Assembly: GCA_949825025.1 (NCBI GenBank)
Contig: OX463788.1
Location: forward strand, 30,063,715-30,127,714
DNA: 64,000 bases
Source: Siphlonurus alternatus
Taxonomy: Eukaryota; Arthropoda; Insecta; Ephemeroptera; Siphlonuridae
Direction of reading: 5' to 3'
Positions 60,055-64,000 of the stretch are shown here, piece after piece. A model generated the notes under the pieces. It worked only from the letters and a program-made list of their open reading frames with translations. It was not told where the DNA came from and did not search any database. Position numbers and translations under genes: made by a program. Each line of letters starts with the position of its first letter. Within the stretch, counting starts at the first letter, position 1.

Positions 60055-60499
60055 CAAAATATTGCACACTGGATTACACACTCTTGGAGCTTGATCCATA
60101 GTTTTACTTTGCTTACGTGAATTAAAGCAAATTAAAAGTGTAATTTTTTATGATAATAGTATTAAGATATTATAATTTTCAACTCTATGTTACAGTCAGA
60201 TTACTCACATGCAGATTATACATATATATATAATTCTGTCATTCCATTATATATTAATTAACTTTTTGTTTAAAATTCAGACATAGTGTTATTCCATTAT
60301 ATTGCACACATGCAGCTATATATATATTTTTTTTTAGCTTAAATTAAGCAAGCAATAGGATATAAAATTGTACTTGTTTATATAATATAATAACGTATGT
60401 TTGAAATGAAGATTTAATTTTAGCATAATTATACTTCAAACATATATGTATATATAAACAATTAAACATATATGTATACTATAGTGTGCAATATTTTTC
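60055..60499. mobile_element. Possible ~445-bp AT-rich element with short inverted ends
   Basis: AAAATATTGCACACT at about 60056 is mirrored by AGTGTGCAATATTTTT at about 60483. The interior is AT-rich with internal copies of TTGCACACATGCAG and CATATATGTATA words, and has no ORF. The inverted ends are only about 15 bp and no target duplication is evident. Confidence 0.32.
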
Positions 60500-60570
60500 T
60501 CAATGGCATGCATTCAGGTGCGATTAAAACAATGTCTAAGTACGTGCTGTTGTGTGACACAACGATATCA

Positions 60571-60734
60571 GCATGACATTTTTACCCCACAACTTGCAGC
60601 TTCTCAATTGAAACATCGTAATAATAATAATAATAATAATTGTAAGTCGATCGAGTGCGTGCTATATAATATGTTATGCAGTTTATAACAAGTTGTGTGC
60701 AGGCATGACATTTTGTCACCCATTACTTGCAGCT
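60571..60734. repeat. Two imperfect direct repeats (132 bp apart) around a (TAA)7 microsatellite
   Basis: GCATGACATTTTTACCCC...ACTTGCAGCT (60571-60602) recurs as GCATGACATTTTGTCACCC...ACTTGCAGCT (60703-60734). A (TAA)n tract lies between them at 60619-60640. An overlapping 61-codon ORF has no support. Confidence 0.6.
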
Positions 60735-61199
60735 ATAATCACCACAGTGCAGAAACGTACGTGACAAGTGCAACAGGCGTGAAAACATGCAAAATGCTAT
60801 AATATTTTACATTATATAGCCTCTATGTCTTTCAGTCCTTCTTCCATTTGCAATAAGAATTATATATAATTATTTATATATACTTCTACTTACCTTGCGA
60901 TATGCATAAATATACCAATGAACAAATCAATATCGAATAATCTTCTTGAAAATGAGAGAAAGGTATTATATAATAATGGAGTTTGCAACTAAAATTATGT
61001 ACTCAATAACTGCATGATCAATACATTAAATCATTATTGTTTAAGTATTATTAATTATTGTTTAAGCATTGATAATAAATTAATTATATTAAATGTAATA
61101 ATACAAACACACAATACAATTAAGGGTTAGCAACTGCTGTGATTTGCGCTACTGTTATAATACCATAGTACCATAGCGTATAGTAATATTCAATATGGA
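60735..61199. other. AT-rich DNA, no gene seen
   Basis: Nothing recognised beyond AT-rich sequence. Confidence 0.5.
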
Positions 61200-61330
61200 A
61201 GCGATTCACGAAAGAGTAATCCAGAAAGTTATGCAGGTTTCTCCAGGATTAGCACCAGCCTAATTCAATGACACTATAAACTTGGTTAGTGAGAAACCTG
61301 GATAACTCATCTCTTTGTGAATATAGTGCC
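61200..61330. mobile_element. Fold-back MITE-like element, diverged copy of the 49626 family
   Basis: GCGATTCACGAAAGAGTAAT and ATGCAGGTTTCTCC at the left mirror GTTAGTGAGAAACCTGGATA and CTTTGTGAATATAG at the right. It shares GCGATTCACGAA with the 49626 element and the CTAACCA/TGGTTAG arm with the 44363 copy, so it links the two halves of the family. A 79-codon minus ORF beginning in it has no recognisable domain. Confidence 0.55.
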
Positions 61331-62048
61331 CATATGTGGTATACAGGTAATCCTGTTCAAATTTTGATCTAAATATATTTTCTGATATCTGTCTATTATA
61401 ATGCACGAGTCCAACTTTTGATCCCAGCTTATATAAACGCTTGAGATTTTTAAGTTGTTTATAAAAATATTTTTTCTTTAGCTGCGATATTTTTCTCATG
61501 GTTGTTAATGTAATATAACTAGCACACTTTCCTGAACATAAATGATGATGTTAATGGCTTGTTTCATACCTGCAATGTTAAATTTATGTTAAGAAAAATG
61601 TACAATTATTCTCAGTTGGTCACTCTTATTAATTGCGTTCATGTCATTATCATGACTTCACATGCACTTTTAAAATCATGGTCTTGAATTGTTGGCAAAT
61701 GTTATAGAAATTACTCTTTTTGCGAGCAAAGTCAAACAGTTCCTACAATATTGACAATAATAGACAAGTTGACTTTTCTAACAACGATTGCTGGAAAAGG
61801 CTATTACTTTCGTCGACACCATAGATAATATCTTGAATCTACAAATTTTACGTCAGAGATATGACATCATAAATGTGACGTATGCAGCATAGAGTAAATA
61901 TATTTTTTGCGCACCCAACTTCAATGTAGCTTTGACAAATTTTACAAGTTTAACCCATTTTCAGTTTTATTTTTATTGTTATATTTATTTATTGTGATAC
62001 ATGCACATCACACTTGCTATAAACCGCTAATATATGTTTTGATATAAG
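61331..62048. other. AT-rich DNA, no gene seen
   Basis: No domain-bearing ORF, RNA gene or repeat was recognised. Confidence 0.5.
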
Positions 62049-62432
62049 TTTTGCTTCGCTAATGAGCGTAGCGCAGTGCATTGACCGGTTCTCGTTAGAT
62101 CACCGAAGTCAAACTACGTCGAGCGTAGTTATAATAGTACTTGGATGGGGGACCGTTTCAAGTAAAAATTACGTTGCTCCCTCCCTGGGTTAAATTCGTC
62201 TCGTTTTCTACCCAGTGTAGTGATGCACTTGTGTGGTTCCCTAGGCTTTGGACATATCACTTTGGTCGATCTTTGTTCTATTGATCAAAAGTAGAGGTGT
62301 CCGTTTTCCATGGTTTCCTCAGTCTCACCTCAGTGAATGCTGGGACGCGTAACAGGCCGTGGTCACCATATTTTCCCTCCCTTATCCCTCTATCCATTAC
62401 TCCGCCGCGAGCTGCAATGTAATTAAGCTCTT
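62049..62432 (+). mobile_element. 5S rRNA-derived SINE-like element (SINE3 type)
   Basis: The first 130 bp align in order with 5S rRNA: TCGTTAGATCACCGAAGTCA (A-box region), ACTACGTCGAGCGTAGTTAT, and TAGTACTTGGATGGGGGACC (62135-62154), close to the 5S internal control region; a diverged tail GTAAAAATTACGTTGCTCCC follows at the expected place. A GC-richer unrelated body (GGTTTCCTCAGTCTCACC, GAATGCTGGGAC, GGCCGTGGTCACC) extends to about 62430. A 5S head plus a non-5S body is the structure of SINE3 elements. The head has too many substitutions to be a working 5S gene. Confidence 0.62.
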
Positions 62433-62795
62433 AGGGGTGTATCACTGCCCACTCCACTAAGGCCTGCGTACTGCGAAGCGCGCGAACAAAATTAATATTA
62501 TAGTCCACCCCATTTGCTATAGCATTGTAAAATTCAAATTAAATCCAATAGAAATAAATTTTTCTTGATATTTTCACACACCAGGCATAATTTCTAAACC
62601 CCATATCTTGCCGTGTGTAAAGTTTCATAATTTTAGAATCACTCCTTCTATGAAAATTTCGGGGTCAAAGTTGCATAATATAACTCAATGTAAAATTGGA
62701 AATCTAGGACTACTATTTCAAAAAAACAATCAAGATCGATATTATGGTGCGCAGGCTTTGGTGGAGTGGGCAGTGGGTATGGTGTATCCCTGTAA
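62431..62795. mobile_element. ~365-bp inverted-repeat element at the end of the 5S-derived SINE
   Basis: AGGGGTGTATCACTGCCCAC then TCCACTAAGGCCTGCG (62433-62468) mirrors CGCAGGCTTTGGTGGAGTGG and GCAGTG...GGTGTATCCCTG (62750-62792). The ends TAGGGG and CCCTGTA fit a hAT-like MITE. An A-rich run follows immediately at 62793. The interior is AT-rich without ORFs. The 82-codon frame that ends in poly-Lys is the A-rich run being translated. Confidence 0.52.
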
Positions 62796-62845
62796 AAAAA
62801 AAAAAAAAAAAAAAAAAGAAAAAAGAAAAAAGAAAAAGAGCTACT
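62796..62845 (+). repeat. A-rich tract
   Basis: About 24 consecutive A followed by AAAAAGAAAAAAG-type sequence. It could be a retroposon tail or a simple repeat. Confidence 0.7.
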
Positions 62846-63728
62846 TAGCTACATAAATGCTATATATTTAATTATTTAATTGATTGGACTTGGTACTGAA
62901 ACAAATTAATGTCATTATAGATGCACAGTTTTATAAACTGTTCGACTGTGTTTAATTAACTGCATGTACTAAAATATCCAGTTTTATCAGTTGGACTATA
63001 TATTTTAGATCATGATTGTTCTCCTTCAATGACCCGGTTAGATTTTGATACGATCGAAGAATAGCTGGAACAGCAGATAATTTTCACCTAGGATTAATAT
63101 CATGCAATAGTGAATGTTATACAATTACATCATACAGATGTACGTACCGTACGTACTCAACTGTTCTTCAAAAGATTTGAATTAAGTGGCTACTTTACGA
63201 TTGCGCCTGCCATAACAAAATATAGACTAATTCTTTTCGGCAATCTGAAATAAGGTGTATTACTTAATTACTTTCGTGATCAAAAAACTATAACGACGGT
63301 TGCAACGTAATTTTTTAAAGAGCAGATACAGGTAGATACTGGAAGGAAACGATTGTACACTACGTGTATATTAAATAATGCAGCCATCTCCATGAAAAAG
63401 CCATAGAAATATGTACATTTTTTTATACCCTGGTGTCCATATACAATGCTATTGAAAGCTGATACAATGTATAAATGTGGTGCAAAAAGGGCGTTTTGTC
63501 TTGATGTAGCTACCATAATATATACGAGTATATATATCGCATATCGTCATTTTATCAAAAATTTAAAAGCAATTCACTCACTATATTGCAGAAAAATGTA
63601 TTATTAAAAAAAATCCATTCTCTATACTCTATATTATACTGATGCACATATGCAGCTTTAAAGCGTTTCGCAAAATTAGTAGGTATATTAGAGTATTTAA
63701 AACAAATCATGCGAGCTAAGATGAAATT
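62846..63728. other. AT-rich DNA, no gene seen
   Basis: Only short minus-strand frames (63280-63516, 63555-63740) without domains. A small palindrome GTACGTACCGTACGTAC is near 63139. Confidence 0.5.
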
Positions 63729-63848
63729 GTCAGTTGACAAACCCTGTCACGTGATGTACATTTTCTGCACTCGGTCGATCTTGTGTCTAAGTACACAAGG
63801 AAATCGAGTGCAGAAAACGTACAAAGAGCAAGTTTTACGAGCAGGACT
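63729..63848. mobile_element. ~120-bp hairpin MITE, second copy of the 45757-45875 family
   Basis: AAACCCTGTCACGTGATGTAC, TTTCTGCACTCGGTCGATCT and TTGTGT at the left mirror ACACAAGGAAATCGAGTGCA and GAAAACGTAC...GCAAGTTTTACGAGCAG at the right. Word order and spacing match the element at 45.8 kb. It is more diverged and no target duplication is clear. The minus-strand ORF across it is not a gene. Confidence 0.6.
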
Positions 63849-64000
63849 ATTATGCTAAATGAGACTTGGTCCTTCTGCCTATTGCCATGGCGTTGCGCCA
63901 ATCCAGATGGTTATATATGCGATCGTACATTCACCACATTATAATCTCTGATGCATCATGGGGTCAGTTGTCTCAGTTGTGTCATGCATACTCAAGCCCT

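Noticed and set aside
62049..62170. A working 5S rRNA gene
   Set aside because: The internal control region is recognisable but the flanking stems carry many substitutions and the sequence runs into a SINE-like body without a T-run terminator at the expected place.
62608..62856. 82-codon ORF ending in poly-Lys
   Set aside because: The Lys run is the A-rich tract; the rest is MITE interior with no domain.

Overview
The window looks like AT-rich nuclear DNA of an invertebrate animal. It holds satellite DNA and eukaryotic mobile elements (a hAT transposase, a non-LTR reverse transcriptase remnant, tRNA- and 5S-derived SINE-like pieces, many fold-back elements). It shows no operons, no Shine-Dalgarno-led genes and no intact host gene. 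I cannot name the species from the sequence.

Layout. (1) Positions 1 to about 42,251 are one head-to-tail satellite array, monomer about 340 bp and roughly 123 copies, all in one orientation. It is organised at two or more scales. A five-monomer unit of exactly 1,700 bp is repeated at 2720, 4420 and 6120. A 22-monomer unit of about 7.46 kb is repeated at 6460 and 14424, with the start of a third pass at 21887. The right half (22.9-42.2 kb) is a looser mix with its own local duplications. A 497-bp retrotransposon 3' end sits in the array at 13141-13637, and the sister copy of that site, at about 21103, is empty. (2) The array stops abruptly at 42251 and is followed by about 700 bp of degenerate GAGC/TCGA-rich repeats in both orientations. 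(3) From 43 to 64 kb lies non-satellite DNA packed with transposon relics: several families of palindromic MITE-like elements, a nearly intact hAT transposase (47143-49128, minus) broken by one in-frame TGA, a 406-bp non-autonomous hAT-like element, a composite element with inverted repeats of about 595 bp (from the assembly gap at 52728-52927 to about 56.6 kb) that encloses a decayed cysteine-rich gene with its own nested MITE, a 5'-truncated LINE (57031-58747, minus), a tRNA-derived SINE interrupted by a 306-bp palindrome, and a 5S rRNA-derived SINE-like piece near 62.1 kb.

Nothing here forms a working pathway. What the window records is how a satellite array and its flank evolve: unequal exchange, hybrid monomers, an insertion with its matching empty site, and nested insertions. 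The most useful points are the dated insertion, the MITE whose removal puts the host gene back in frame, and the long-inverted-repeat element carrying a perfect nuclear-receptor DR1 site and CRE palindromes. Family names below come from motif recognition by eye; no search was run.
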